Under the pieces are notes generated by a model that ran no database searches, had not been told where the DNA came from, and saw only the letters and a list, made by a program, of their open reading frames with translations. From the NCBI GenBank assembly GCA_030248225.1, contig JASANE010021273.1, forward strand, positions 1 to 64,000: a DNA stretch of 64,000 nucleotides, in the 5' to 3' direction. The stretch comes from Trileptium ribeirensis. Taxonomy: Eukaryota; Nematoda; Enoplea; Enoplida; Thoracostomopsidae. Positions 1 to 11,820 of the stretch are shown here, one piece after another; the first letter of the stretch is position 1, and each line of letters begins with the position of its first letter. A program made the translations under genes and the position numbers.

Positions 1-560
1 TCTCAAAATACAAGATGTGAAAAATGCTCAATTAGCAGTTAATTTTGCTGATGCATTATAGTAAATCAACGAGCTCAAATCTGCTTGATTTTTGCTGCAA
101 AATTTTCCTCTAGAACTTTTTTGGGTGTCGCGCCGCTAAACTTCATTTCAGTTTTTGCCAAGCCAGGAATTATACAAGAGCGGTTGGATCGAGGCGCTAT
201 AGCGACTTTTTATAGTGGGGTAATGAGATTGCCAATTTCACAATCCCTGCTGCAGACACACATGAAGCTTGGAGATTCAGATAAAGTGTGTATTAACTGA
301 CTCGGCCAACTAACTAACTATTTTAGTATATCATATAATGCTTAATTATAGGGGGAGTTAGAAATTTTAATTGCAATTTTTTTAGTATATCATATATAAT
401 GCTCAATTATAGGAATTGTCTAGAAATTTTGAATTGGATTTATAGTATTGCATATTTTTCAAATTAACGTAGCATGTCAAAAAAAGGTGGCCAAAATTAT
501 CGGCGCTTATCGACTAGTTTTTGATAAGTGGGAAGGCAAAAATGTTTTACCTTCATATGA

Positions 561-639
561 ATTGCCGGACAACACGGTTCGCATATGGGTATATGAATAT
601 AAGAACTGGCCCACATGTTTAAACGACTACACAGATCAG
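561..639 (+). pseudogene. Damaged inverted copy of WDR61 exon 9
   Basis: Mirror image of the working exon at 15401-15479. The stretch encoding DNTVRIW is still readable and the GTGAG donor follows at 640. The 5' part is broken: the bases corresponding to the acceptor TTTTGTAG and the first codons are altered. Several codons downstream differ from the right-arm copy, for example WDMNMKEL has become WVYEYKNW. With no upstream exons in this orientation, it cannot make a WDR61 product. Confidence 0.85.
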
Positions 640-1524
640 GTGAGTATTAAGGTTATAAACTGTCAATCACTACCGAGTGAGCGGAATCTGGGGTTTTGTG
701 CCGGTAAAATATATATACAACAGTGGTGTGCAAATTAGTTGATTGTTCATAAATATATCACTCGCAGGTGTATGGTATACTGTGCAAGTTATTGCTTGTC
801 TGGATTTTTTGAATATACAAAGAGTGATTTGCGGTTAATGTTAATTATCGCTGAGCTGACTCATAGTACATTTTTCTTATTTTGTAGAATTCAGTGTTAT
901 TTCGCCGTGCTGTATTGGTCTTTTGCTGGTTTCTGTTCATAATATATCGAATTCACTCGAATGTATCTTTTAACATCGACTATTTATCAGTCGCGGACAA
1001 AAATACGTTAGCAAAAGATGAACGTATATTAAAATGTTCGTTTATAAACATGACAACGATAGTTTGAATTCACCTTCGTTTGTAAAACAGCTCTAATGCT
1101 CGATTGCGTTTACGTTTCTTCGTGCTGTGCGTCCTATTTATTTTTATCCGTAAGTTTTGACTGTTAATGGCGAGACGATGTTAAAAATGAAGGTTAATGC
1201 GCAAATAGCTCATGCTCAATGGTGTTTAATAGTAGTTGCGTAGCCCCATTTTAAAATTACCTCGTGTGAAATACGTCATTTCATTTCATGCACCCAAAAT
1301 TTTGGACCAGGTGTTTTCGGACGCAGAGATAAACTACAGTCCCGGCAAAACTAAGTGTATTCTCAAATGATCGAAATTTCGTTTAATCTTAATTGATCGA
1401 AGTTTTGATGAAATATTTTGCACTTTGGTCGTGACTGTATTGTAGCTATTTCACAAAAAACGTACCCTTCATTTTACCGCACGTTTCGTGCGTTATGTTA
1501 CTTGCCTTGTTATGATTTTTTCAG

Positions 1525-1614
1525 GTATGGGGAGTCCGATTTAACCCGAACGGCTCTCGACTAGCCTCGGTGTCAGACGACAAAAGTCTCAACATATATA
1601 ACATTCCAGTGTGA
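1525..1614 (+). pseudogene. Inverted copy of WDR61 terminal exon
   Basis: An acceptor TTTTTTCAG at 1516-1524 is followed by a 90-base exon ending in TGA at 1612-1614. It looks identical to the working last exon at 14428-14517 and encodes the final WD repeat ending NIYNIPV. Exon 9 upstream in this arm is damaged and exons 1-8 are missing from this side, so I call it a duplicated gene fragment. Confidence 0.85.
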
Positions 1615-2018
1615 ACAAACTGTCAATTAGCGAATACCTACTAGTTTGTGTTCCAACGCGTTTGTACTTAATGGTAAAAAATTTTGCCAGAAAATGTACG
1701 TCGAATATTTTAAACTACGTATATACTTATTCTGTTTGTGTGAGAAAAGCTGGCTTTCCCTCGACGCTAATGATGGAGATAGATTATTATTATAACATTT
1801 GGACTTGACTGTTAGGGTAATAAATACATGGATAGTACATTTCTGCACTTTACGTGCGTCATTACTTCTTTGTAGCAACAGCAAGGAACAAAGTGTTTGT
1901 ACTTCGGAGTAAACATATTGCGTAGTTATATTATACCTGTTATACCGATAATTTTCGATATGGGTTTAGAGTTATTTGTTTTACCAGGACGGATATGAAA
2001 AGCAGATGCTGAAAGGCT

Positions 2019-2098
2019 TGGCTGGGGAGGGATTCGAACAAACGATCTTCTGCCTTTGGATCAGCACGCTGGTGTTCTACCATCCTAACTGTCCAGCC
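2019..2098 (-). repeat. tRNA-like segment (left arm copy)
   Basis: Mirror of 13946-14025. See that entry for the structure. Confidence 0.45.
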
Positions 2099-3919
2099 CG
2101 ACATAGCAGATATAACACCACTACGTTCAACATTCACATTTTGCGAACAGCGGTCGTTTCTGACGGATATAATGGTAAATATATAACATGGGTTTTAAGC
2201 ATTGAAATACCATGTCAGAATCGTGGACCCTATATTGCACTGTTGTTATGTTGCACGACAATAATCAGTGCATTGTCGTTCGAAAATTTTGTGCTGGCGC
2301 TTTCGGCTTACATTTTCATTTTAAAATTAAAAACAATTTTAAGTTACTTCGTCATTTTTCGTAAAAGTCCTTTAATTAACCTGTTAATTAACTTATGTAT
2401 GCAATGTTTGACAAACTTAAGTCGATGCCAGGAATCGAACCACGACTCCATTTAAGTAAACAGCGTACGCCGTTGGAGCCGTTACTCGGCTTCTTAAGGA
2501 ACGTCCTAAGGTGAGCGATTGGCGCACGTGTAGGCAGACAAACTCTGGGCCATGTGTCACTCAGACTAAGTCAAATTGAATCACAGGCTAAGCTAAGCAA
2601 TTTTAGCAAATTTAACTCAATTTTTTTCTGAATTTTCAAAGTTTCAGTTAATTGTACGAGTTTTTGGAATATGTAAATAACTGACACATTTTATTTTGGC
2701 TTATCTGTGCAAATTTTTGTTTGTTTGTAAACATTTCGGGAGGTATTTCTGAATATACACATTTAAACTGAGTATCGGGCATTAATGAAATGTATAGTGC
2801 CTGGGACAGAGGACATTCTGAAAATGGCCCAAATCCATATGAATCTCCCCCCGTGCACAACCTTGGATCTCATCAGTGAATAAAATTACTTCATGATGTA
2901 TGTACACATGATTATGTTGCTGTTATTTCGTTGCACTTGTAAAAATAAACGTTGTATATATCTGCAAAATTTATACAGGGTGAGCGCGTAGACTTGTAAT
3001 TGTCTTCGGGGACTTCATACAGCCTGGGCTTATAATTTTTTCAAGCCAGTGACTGATTAAGATTTGATATAATTTGACAAGATTCAACAGGAACTATTAC
3101 AAACTCGAAAAGTATGCGCTAGGTCGAACATATTTTATAGTGCACATAAATCACCGAAAACGATTCAATCTTCTAGCTTTGAGTATCTACGCTAAAAAGC
3201 AGGTTACTGTTACGTATATATCGTCGCATTGGAACCAAAACCGCTCAACTCCATTTTTTGTCAAAGCCAGTTATGACAAAAAAGTTCCAACAATTGTATA
3301 TTTGCATCAAATAAGGCAAAAGAAAGGACGATTATTACCGCAAAGTAGTGCAAATTAATAACATTCAAATGATCAGAATCGGCTGTTTCATAGCTAGACA
3401 GAGTAGACTTGAGCTTTTCTGTCATTACAGGATTGTCTACAGCTAACGAAACAAGGAACTCCAATGTAATCTAACTTTTCAGGAAGGAACATTGTATTAT
3501 GGTCGATAATTTTAGGATAAGAACCGAAGCCATATTTCGGCATTTCATATAAAGAAAAATTTGCGTTTTGTTATGTTATGGTCTTTAAAGAAGCCGGTTA
3601 CTCAAAATTAAACCACTATGATCACTGAACTTTCGCACTGCACGGGGCTGCGCCATGCTTTAGGCATGCCTCATCCTCTTGTGATCTACGTGAATCCTCA
3701 AACGTCTTTACGTTAGCCGGCGTTCAAGTAAAAGTCAGAATGCTCCAGTATGATAATCAAAACGTGAACCAAGATGACTAATTAAAACAAAGAAAATTAA
3801 AAAACCATATAATTAAAAGAAGACTGTTTCGTGTCATGTAAGAAACATGAATAATAGACCAATTATCACGCGAAAATTGTGATAAAACGAAATTAGTCAG
3901 TTTCGAAAAATTAATATAA

Positions 3920-4226
3920 TTAAAAACCAAATAATTGGTATTTCTCCTCCCACTTCTCGTCATGTGCTGGAGCAGGGATAGCATCACGTACAATATCGTC
4001 GCTTGGAATCTGCTCATAGAATTCTCTATAACGCGCTGGTATCACCGGTATAGGGCCACTAGCAAGCGATATCAAATCCGCTTTCTTTTCACTAGATGTC
4101 TCGTCCTTGGCGATATGCTGCTGCTGGAAAAGCAACGCTGCTTCGAGTTACGCTTTGTTTTGCCATGTATTTTCGGATAAACCTGTTTTGTAGAAAACTT
4201 GTCGGGGATTCTCCTTATTGAAAAGC
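3920..4226 (-). pseudogene. Unidentified terminal exon, left-arm copy, with in-frame TAA
   Basis: Same 307-base exon as 11821-12127 on the opposite strand, with one substitution near the start (an Asn codon where the right arm has Asp in LFDKENP). It has the same acceptor, the same internal TAA and the same C-terminus ending KYQLFGF. Function not recognised; see the right-arm entry. Confidence 0.5.
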
Positions 4227-6252
4227 CTAAAGGTAAGTCAAAATGCAAATTCCATGGTCAACCGCAGCGGAACTAGGTATTGCAAGAATTGCGTAATCGT
4301 TAAGCGTAAACCAAAATTTTTAGATCAGTACCATTACATTTATTCATTAAGCAATACCGAAGTAGCATCCAGAATTCAAGCAAAAATGTCTCAAAACCTG
4401 ACTGTAGTTCTGAACCGACATGACAAAGTAACGTAACCATAAGTGACGATTGAAAACAAACACGTTAGCGCCATGGTTTGGAAGCAAAATGCTTTGACTT
4501 ATGTTTAGTGATATATAATGTTTGACAAACTCAAGCCGGCGCCATATAAACATGGAATTCCGGTCGAGTTTTCCTGCCCAACCCGACTTTGTTTCTTTTT
4601 TTAAATTACGTATAATATATATTCTACAAAATTAATGGTTCAATGGATCTTCAACATACGTTTTATCGCTCTGCCTAATTTTCTGTTGAAAGTAATAAAG
4701 TTTGTTTATACTGATAGCGCAAAAATAATTTATGTAGATACAGTGCGGAATGCGATTTTGTAAATAACTATTTGCAATTATGTGTTTTAGTAGTTTGACT
4801 GATGTGGTGGGACGTGGGCCTGAAATCAACAAATGTTGACACTGTTTTAAGTACACAGCATAAGTGATCCAAAGCCAACTATCCTCCCTCATTACATCTT
4901 CGGTGATGAGTATTAGAAGGCACCGACTCAAAAATGATGGTAAAATTAACCCACAAAGCCAACATAGCGAAGCGAAGCCCACCACGTCCATGGTTCATTA
5001 GTGGTTAATTATGACAATGTCGAACTTGCAGATGCCGGTTTGATATCCAGTTTTAGTTGAGATCTGTATTTTATTATTGCATCAGTTGATGCTGCTGATA
5101 AATTTGTTCGTCGATTTTCTAATATTCGACGAGCTGCACTAAATGTCTTCTCCCTCGAGGTGCTAGTCACTAGTGTAGCATTTATTTGACAAACAATCGC
5201 AAACATACGGCGTAGTCGGCCACAGTTTTCATTCCAAAAAACCATCATAGAATTGCTTACAAATTATCGTTGTTGCGAGAGATTTGTACATTTGATTCTG
5301 ATGTGCCACAGCTCGTAATCTACCAACCATCTGTAATGCGTTGGGCTCAGAATTCCAAACTTTACCAATACCACTGCGCCTCTGAGTATTATATTTTCCT
5401 GTCGTGTCGTCCAACCCGGTTAGAATCGATCCGCGGGAGCGCACCTCCACCCGACCCGACTTCCATCTTTAGCGCCATATTTAAAGCCCGGGATGTGTAG
5501 GTGAAGGCTGCGTACCCAAACCACTGAGCTATCTGGCAATTGTTACTCGGCACTTTAAGAAACCCGACAACGCGAGCGAATAACAACGTACGTGCAAACA
5601 TACAGCATACGACAATCTTGGTTAACATAACACTTGGTAATACACGCTGGATATAGTTGGACCCACTATGCATGACACGGTTAATGAACGTCCTTGCTAT
5701 GCTCGTCACTTTTTGTGTGAAATCTCCGACTGTAGATCAGTCGAGGCATACTCATAAATAGAGCTAAAAGTACAGACCGAGAATTAAAAATGCCCACTTC
5801 AACATTAAAATTATGCACAGCATTCAAGGCTACGTTGTTGGCATTATATCGTCGACCATTTAAGGACAAAGAAGCAATTAGCTCTCCACAATGGAAACTT
5901 CAAAGTCTACCCAAGAACAAACTTAGATCCACTGGAGGATTCGAACAAACTATACATATACCATATATTGACTACGATGTAGGCGCTGGCTCGGCTAAAA
6001 CACTTTACATTTATATACAGCAAATACACAGAACTTCCAACTTCAATTATCAAACGAATGTATTCGTTGGAATGATTTCGTCCCCGCTTTAACACATTCA
6101 GCAAATATTCGATCCCAATGATATTACACAGCAAACATTGGTGCTAAAGCTAGCAAGACGAAAACGTGGTCAAGTCAAATGATCCTTTTTAACAAACTAA
6201 TATTATACAAAAGCAAAACTTGTAGGCGATACGCAACGACTGGTTGTGTCGA

Positions 6253-6719
6253 TCATAAATCTGCTCCACCAACCCCAATCAACTCCAATATTCGATCGCA
6301 CTTGTGTTCATCAAACCAAATACTACACATCAGCCAGCCTTCCAAATATCCAAGTACTATACCAGCTATAACATCACCACAATAGTGCCTACCCAGACCA
6401 ACCCTGCTAACAGCAACCGTCACCGGTGTAACCCACGCTAGCGATACTAGGCATCCAGGTATGAACAATTTACCCGCTCTATCGATAGAATAATCACTGA
6501 CCAAATGTTCAAATTCGCTCGTTGCCGATACAAACCAGTCGCTGTGAGCAACTTCAACTAGGATATAAGCAAGCATTGCGGCCCTCGATGTATGCCCCGA
6601 TGGGAACGAGTATTGATCGCCCGGAGCCGCGGCAATCATATCACCGCGGTCGACCGACGGACGCGATCGACGAACGATGATTTTGACCAAGCCAACGGCG
6701 GCACAGTCGATGATCAAGG
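6253..6719 (-). CDS. PAP2-family lipid phosphatase, C-terminal exon (PLPP6-like), intact copy
   Basis: An acceptor ATTTTAG precedes the exon. It reads about 155 codons in one frame to a TGA at 6253-6255. All three parts of the PAP2/type-2 phosphatidate phosphatase signature are present. Motif 1 is KIIVRRSRP (K-x6-RP), motif 2 is PSGH, and motif 3 is SRVGLGRH followed by CGD (SR-x5-H-x3-D). Hydrophobic stretches between and after them fit membrane helices. The spacing and the KxxxxxxRP/PSGH context resemble PLPP6/PPAPDC2-type polyisoprenoid diphosphate phosphatases, which work in the ER membrane. The N-terminal exons should lie toward the palindrome centre, but only about 1.1 kb of this arm remains there and I could not find them. 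The gene is probably truncated by the palindrome, or its upstream part lies elsewhere. Confidence 0.75.
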
Positions 6720-7830
6720 CTAAAATATTAACAATGCGTATACCAGTTTAACATTATCATATATTTATATACATTTAGCGGTTGTTACGCAATGCTTAGT
6801 CACATACGCACGTCTCACCAATGTCACCACTTGTGGTTGAACCCCTGCGCTGCATAACCCTCTGGGTAAAGATACTAAGGCCACATTGTCCCAGATTACC
6901 AACTTAAAATAATTGTGTACGAGCTTGGTCAGAAGGCACAGGCTTTCTGTGCCGGAATCAAAATGCCCTGATAAGAGAGTAAACGTGAAATGTGTTGCGA
7001 TCTGGTGCTTTCGATTTTAGGGTCTTAAGTGTATTATTTTAGCGAAATGCCTGACAAACCGTTTTGTATGTCAAGGTTCGTTCGATTTCCAAAAATTCAG
7101 TAAATTTAATTAGAATGCAAATTATACCGAAAACATCTATACTATTTTATGAATCTTATAAGAACATACATCTAAATTTAGGGGTTTATGAATCCGTTAT
7201 TTTAACGAACTGCCCAACAGATTTGCATGTCACGGGTAGCTCCATTTCAAAATATAACTTCTCCGAGCAAACTACTGCATTAATTCAGCTAAATTTGTAC
7301 TTTAGTAAAACATTGGCGCTGTTTTCAAAAATCGAGCACGCACATTCTCTTGTGGCCAAATAGATAAAGATCAAGAAAAATACTGAATAGTTAACTGTTC
7401 AGCTTTTGCAAGTATACAGCAAGTAGTTCATTACGGAACAATGAATTGTGAACATATTATATACTAATCTTGTGTTTGTAGCTGCTATGAAAACAAAAAG
7501 TAAGCTCGCGTTTTGCTAAAACTATTTGCACCTAAACATTTAAGGGAAATTAAGGTGTAGTATGTCGGTTGGCTGCACAGTTCACAAATACGGTCTACTT
7601 TAATAGTGATTTCATGACAGCCGCTTAAACACGAAAATGAGAGAGTAGTTTTAATGGGTTTACTACGGCGTGGGGTGGTGCGGTCCTTTATGACACCATT
7701 AATAAACTTTTAAGTGAGCAATAGCCATAGGAATTTGTCTCAATCGCGCCTGCCAAAGAATAATCATATCACAGGTCAGACATTTTTGTTCTAAAAAGTC
7801 CAACATAATTTTTTTTGCTTGAGAACGTTT

Positions 7831-8136
7831 TACGATTGGTAACAAGAAATTAATGTAAAAAAAATCAACACACACTCAAAATACTTTCTGTGAAATTTAA
7901 AAGAAAATTCTTTGAATTTTGCACCACCAGATACTCTTTTAAAATTTTGAAAATATTACTTGAAATTTCAAAGAATGATGTGTAATCCTTTACAAATAAT
8001 TGTTTGAAATTTCAAGTAATATTTCTTTGGATTTAAAAAAATATCTGGTGGTGCAAAATTCAAAGAAATTTCTTTTAAATTTCACAGAAACTTATTTTCA
8101 GTGCAGGGATGCTGAATTTATATACATTGTAGTATA
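7831..8136. other. Palindrome spacer
   Basis: Between the arms lie 306 bases that are not mirror images as a whole. The 42 bases at 7831-7872 and the 33 bases at 8104-8136 are unrelated to each other. The middle is a self-complementary MITE-like element. A real spacer argues against the simplest fold-back read artefact, in which the arms would meet directly. Confidence 0.8.
7873..8103. mobile_element. 231-bp hairpin MITE at the palindrome centre
   Basis: Imperfect terminal inverted repeats of about 90 bases begin CACTCAAAATA and end with the complement of CACTGAAAATA. Both arms share the block GCACCACCAGAT. The loop is about 30 bases. No ORF and no clear target duplication is visible. Long TIRs and small size fit a non-autonomous DNA transposon that could form a hairpin. 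Family unknown. Confidence 0.7.
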
Positions 8137-9253
8137 AACGTTCTCAAGCAAAAAAAATTATGTTGCCCTTTCTAGAACAAAAATTAGTCTGACCTGTGAT
8201 ATGATTATTCTTTGGCAGGCGCGATTGAGACAAATTCCTATGGCTATTACTAACTCAAAAGTTTATTAATGGTGTCATAAAGGACCGAGCCACCCTGACG
8301 CCGTAAGTAAACCCATTAAAACTACTCTCTCATTTTCGTGTTTAAGCGGCTGTCATGAAATCACTATTAAAGTAGACCGTATTTGTGAACTGTGCAGCCA
8401 ACCGACATATACTACACCTTAATTTCCCTTAAATGTTTAGGTGCAAATAGTTTTAGCAAAACGCGAGCTTACTTTTTGTTTTCATAGCAGCTACAAACAC
8501 AAGATTAGTATATAATATGTTCACAATTCATTGTTCCGTAATGAACTACTTGCTGTATACTTGCAAAAGCTGAACAGTTAACTATTCAGTATTTTTCTTG
8601 ATCTTTATCTATTTGGCCACAAGAGAATGTGCGTGCTCGATTTTTGAAAACAGCGCCAATGTTTTACTAAAGTACAAATTTAGCTGAATTAATGCAGTAG
8701 TTTGCTCGGAGAAGTTATATTTTGAAATGGAGCTACCCGTGGCATGCAAATCTGTTGGGCAGTCTCGTTAAAATAACGGATTCATAAACCCCTAAATTTA
8801 GATGTATGTTCTTATAAGATTCATAAAATAGTATAGATGTTTTCGGTATAATTTGCATTCTAATAAAATTTACTGAATTTTTGGAAATCGAACGAACCTT
8901 GACATACAAAACGGTTTGTCAGGCATTTCGCTAAAATAATACACTTAAGACCCTAAAAATCGAAAGCACCAGATCGCAACACATTTCACGTTTACTCTCT
9001 TATCAGGGCATTTTGATTCCGGCACGAAAGCCTGTGCCTTCTGACCAAGCTCGTACACAATTATTTTAAGTTGGTAATCTGGGACAATGTGGCCTTAGTA
9101 TCTTTACCCAGAGGGTTATGCAGCGCAGGGGTTCAACCACAAGTGGTGACATTGGTGAGACGTGCGTATGTGACTAAGCATTGCGTAACAACCGCTAAAT
9201 GTATATAAATATATGATAATGTTAAACTGGTATACGCATTGTTAATATTTTAG

Positions 9254-9786
9254 CCTTGATCATCGACTGTGCCGCCGTTGGCTTGGTCAAAATCATCGTT
9301 CGTCGATCGCGCCCGCCCCCCCGCCCTCCGTCGGTCGACCGCGGTGATATGATTGCCGCGGCTCCGGGCGATCAATACTCGTTCCCATCGGGGCATACAT
9401 CGAGGGCCGCAATGCTTGCTTATATCCTAGTTGAAGTTGCTCACAGCGACTGGTTTGTATCGGCAACGAGCGAATTTGAACATTTGGTCAGTGATTATTC
9501 TATCGATAGAGCGGGTAAATTGTTCATACCCCTGGATCGCCGTGCGTGCGCGCGGGGGGGGCGCGCGCGCGCGCGCGCCAGTATCGCTAGCGTGGACCCC
9601 ACCCGTTACACCGGTGACGGTTGCTGTTAGCAGGGTTGGTCTGGGTAGGCACTATTGTGGTGTGATGTTATAGCTGGTATAGTACTTGGATATTTGGAAG
9701 GCTGGCTGATGTGTAGTATTTGGTTTGATGAACACAAGTGCGATCGAATATTGGAGTTGATTGGGGTTGGTGGAGCAGATTTATGA
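9254..9786 (+). pseudogene. PAP2-family phosphatase exon, right-arm copy with GC-only insertions
   Basis: Inverted copy of 6253-6719, 66 bases longer. One insertion of about 15 bases (C/G only) adds a Pro/Arg run directly after RRSRP. A second, made of G runs and CG dinucleotides around 9533-9583, falls before motif 3. Extra bases near 9597 and 9660 shift the frame, so the SRVGLGRH motif and the C-terminus are no longer in frame with the N-terminal part. The inserted low-complexity GC is foreign to this AT-rich locus, and sequencing or consensus error is a strong possibility. The acceptor at 9251-9253 and the stop at 9784-9786 match the left copy. Confidence 0.75.
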
Positions 9787-10285
9787 TCGACACAACCAGT
9801 CGTTGCGTATCGCCTACAAGTTTTGCTTTTGTATAATATTAGTTTGTTAAAAAGGATCATTTGACTTGACCACGTTTTCGTCTTGCTAGCTTTAGCACCA
9901 ATGTTTGCTGTGTAATATCATTGGGATCGAATATTTGCTGAATGTGTTAAAGCGGGGACGAAATCATTCCAACGAATACATTCGTTTGTCGTTTGATAAT
10001 TGAAGTTGGAAGTTCTGTGTATTTGCTGTATATAAATGTAAAGTGTTTTAGCCGAGCCAGCGCCTACATCGTAGTCAATATATGGTATATGTATAGTTTG
10101 TTCGAATCCTCCAGTGGATCTAAGTTTGTTCTTGGGTAGACTTTGAAGTTTCCATTGTGGAGAGCTAATTGCTTCTTTGTCCTTAAATGGTCGACGATAT
10201 AATGCCAACAACGTAGCCTTGAATGCTGTGCATAATTTTAATGTTGAAGTGGGCATTTTTAATTCTCGGTCTGTACTTTTAGCTC

Positions 10286-10365
10286 TATTTATGAGTATGC
10301 CTCGACTGATCTACAGTCGGAGATTTCACACAAAAAGTGACGAGCATAGCAAGGACGTTCATTAA
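10286..10365 (+). other. Possible short exon with mitochondrial-presequence look
   Basis: An ATG-started frame reads MSMPRLIYSRRFHTKSDEH and stops shortly after. It is rich in Arg, Ser and hydrophobics and poor in acid at its start, like a mitochondrial targeting sequence. It is upstream of, and on the same strand as, the unidentified exon at 11821. No convincing donor site follows, so linking the two is speculation. The mirror copy is at about 5681-5760 on the minus strand. Confidence 0.18.
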
Positions 10366-10499
10366 CCGTGTCATGCATAGTGGGTCCAACTATATCCAGC
10401 GTGTATTACCAAGTGTTATGTTAACCAAGATTGTCGTATGCTGTATGTTTGCACGTACGTTGTTATTCGCTCGCGTTGTCGGGTTTCTTAAAGTGCCGA

Positions 10500-10640
10500 G
10501 TAACAATTGCCAGATAGCTCAGTGGTTTGGGTACGCAGCCTTCACCTACACATCCCCTGGCTTTAAATATGGCGCTAAAGATGGAAGTCGGGTCGGGTGG
10601 AGGTGCGCTCCCGCGGATCGATTCTAACCGGGTTGGACGA
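10500..10640 (+). repeat. tRNA-derived SINE-like segment
   Basis: TAGCTCAGTGGTTTGGG at about 10516 matches a pol III A box. GGATCGATTCTAACC at about 10614 resembles a B box. Between them lies a tRNA-like spacing stretched to about 100 bases. Its mirror is at about 5390-5530 on the other strand. No good cloverleaf can be drawn, so I read it as a decayed SINE head and not a tRNA gene. Confidence 0.4.
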
Positions 10641-11439
10641 CACGACAGGAAAATATAATACTCAGAGGCGCAGTGGTATTGGTAAAGTTTGGAATTCTGA
10701 GCCCAACGCATTACAGATGGTTGGTAGATTACGAGCTGTGGCACATCAGAATCAAATGTACAAATCTCTCGCAACAACGATAATTTGTAAGCAATTCTAT
10801 GATGGTTTTTTGGAATGAAAACTGTGGCCGACTACGCCGTATGTTTGCGATTGTTTGTCAAATAAATGCTACACTAGTGACTAGCACCTCGAGGGAGAAG
10901 ACATTTAGTGCAGCTCGTCGAATATTAGAAAATCGACGAACAAATTTATCAGCAGCATCAACTGATGCAATAATAAAATACAGATCTCAACTAAAACTGG
11001 ATATCAAACCGGCATCTGCAAGTTCGACATTGTCATAATTAACCACTAATGAACCATGGACGTGGTGGGCTTCGCTTCGCTATGTTGGCTTTGTGGGTTA
11101 ATTTTACCATCATTTTTGAGTCGGTGCCTTCTAATACTCATCACCGAAGATGTAATGAGGGAGGATAGTTGGCTTTGGATCACTTATGCTGTGTACTTAA
11201 AACAGTGTCAACATTTGTTGATTTCAGGCCCACGTCCCACCACATCAGTCAAACTACTAAAACACATAATTGCAAATAGTTATTTACAAAATCGCATTCC
11301 GCACTGTATCTACATAAATTATTTTTGCGCTATCAGTATAAACAAACTTTATTACTTTCAACAGAAAATTAGGCAGAGCGATAAAACGTATGTTGAAGAT
11401 CCATTGAACCATTAATTTTGTAGAATATATATTATACGT

Positions 11440-11545
11440 AATTTAAAAAAAGAAACAAAGTCGGGTTGGGCAGGAAAACTCGACCGGAATTCCATGTTTA
11501 TATGGCGCCGGCTTGAGTTTGTCAAACATTATATATCACTAAACA
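11440..11545 (+). repeat. SINE tail fragment (CTTGAGTTTGTCAAACATT family)
   Basis: The phrase GCTTGAGTTTGTCAAACATT after a B-box-like segment recurs with changes at about 13619-13641. Both have inverted copies in the left arm. The shared 3' tail after tRNA-like sequence suggests one SINE family. Confidence 0.4.
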
Positions 11546-11820
11546 TAAGTCAAAGCATTTTGCTTCCAAACCATGGCGCTAACGTGTTTGTTTTCAATCG
11601 TCACTTATGGTTACGTTACTTTGTCATGTCGGTTCAGAACTACAGTCAGGTTTTGAGACATTTTTGCTTGAATTCTGGATGCTACTTCGGTATTGCTTAA
11701 TGAATAAATGTAATGGTACTGATCTAAAAATTTTGGTTTACGCTTAACGATTACGCAATTCTTGCAATACCTAGTTCCGCTGCGGTTGACCATGGAATTT
11801 GCATTTTGACTTACCTTTAG

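Larger units (their letters stand above)
1..7830. repeat. Left arm of a ~7.8-kb giant palindrome
   Basis: This stretch is the reverse complement of 8137 to about 16026. Anchors seen directly: 7821-7830 pairs with 8137-8146, 7741-7750 with 8218-8227, and 26-40 with 15986-16000. Near the centre the arms are almost identical. In the outer 700 bases they differ at many substitutions and small indels. Homology is still visible at base 1, so the arm probably runs on beyond the window. Supported contents, in mirror order: damaged WDR61 exons 9-10, a tRNA-like segment, an unidentified exon, SINE-like pieces and a PLPP6-like exon. I see no other convincing exon in the remaining sequence of this arm. 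Confidence 0.95.

Noticed and set aside
1976..2455. 159-codon open frame on the plus strand (mirror at 13589-14068)
   Set aside because: It runs antisense through a tRNA-like segment and AT-rich spacer, has no domain, and its length follows from low stop density here.
7831..8136. CRISPR array or bacterial origin-like inverted repeat
   Set aside because: No regular repeat-spacer pattern, and the window is clearly eukaryotic; the symmetry is a MITE.
11056..11415. 119-codon frame MDVVGFASLCWL... (mirror at 4632-4991)
   Set aside because: No splice signals, no recognisable family, Cys/Tyr/Ile-rich composition typical of AT-rich non-coding DNA.
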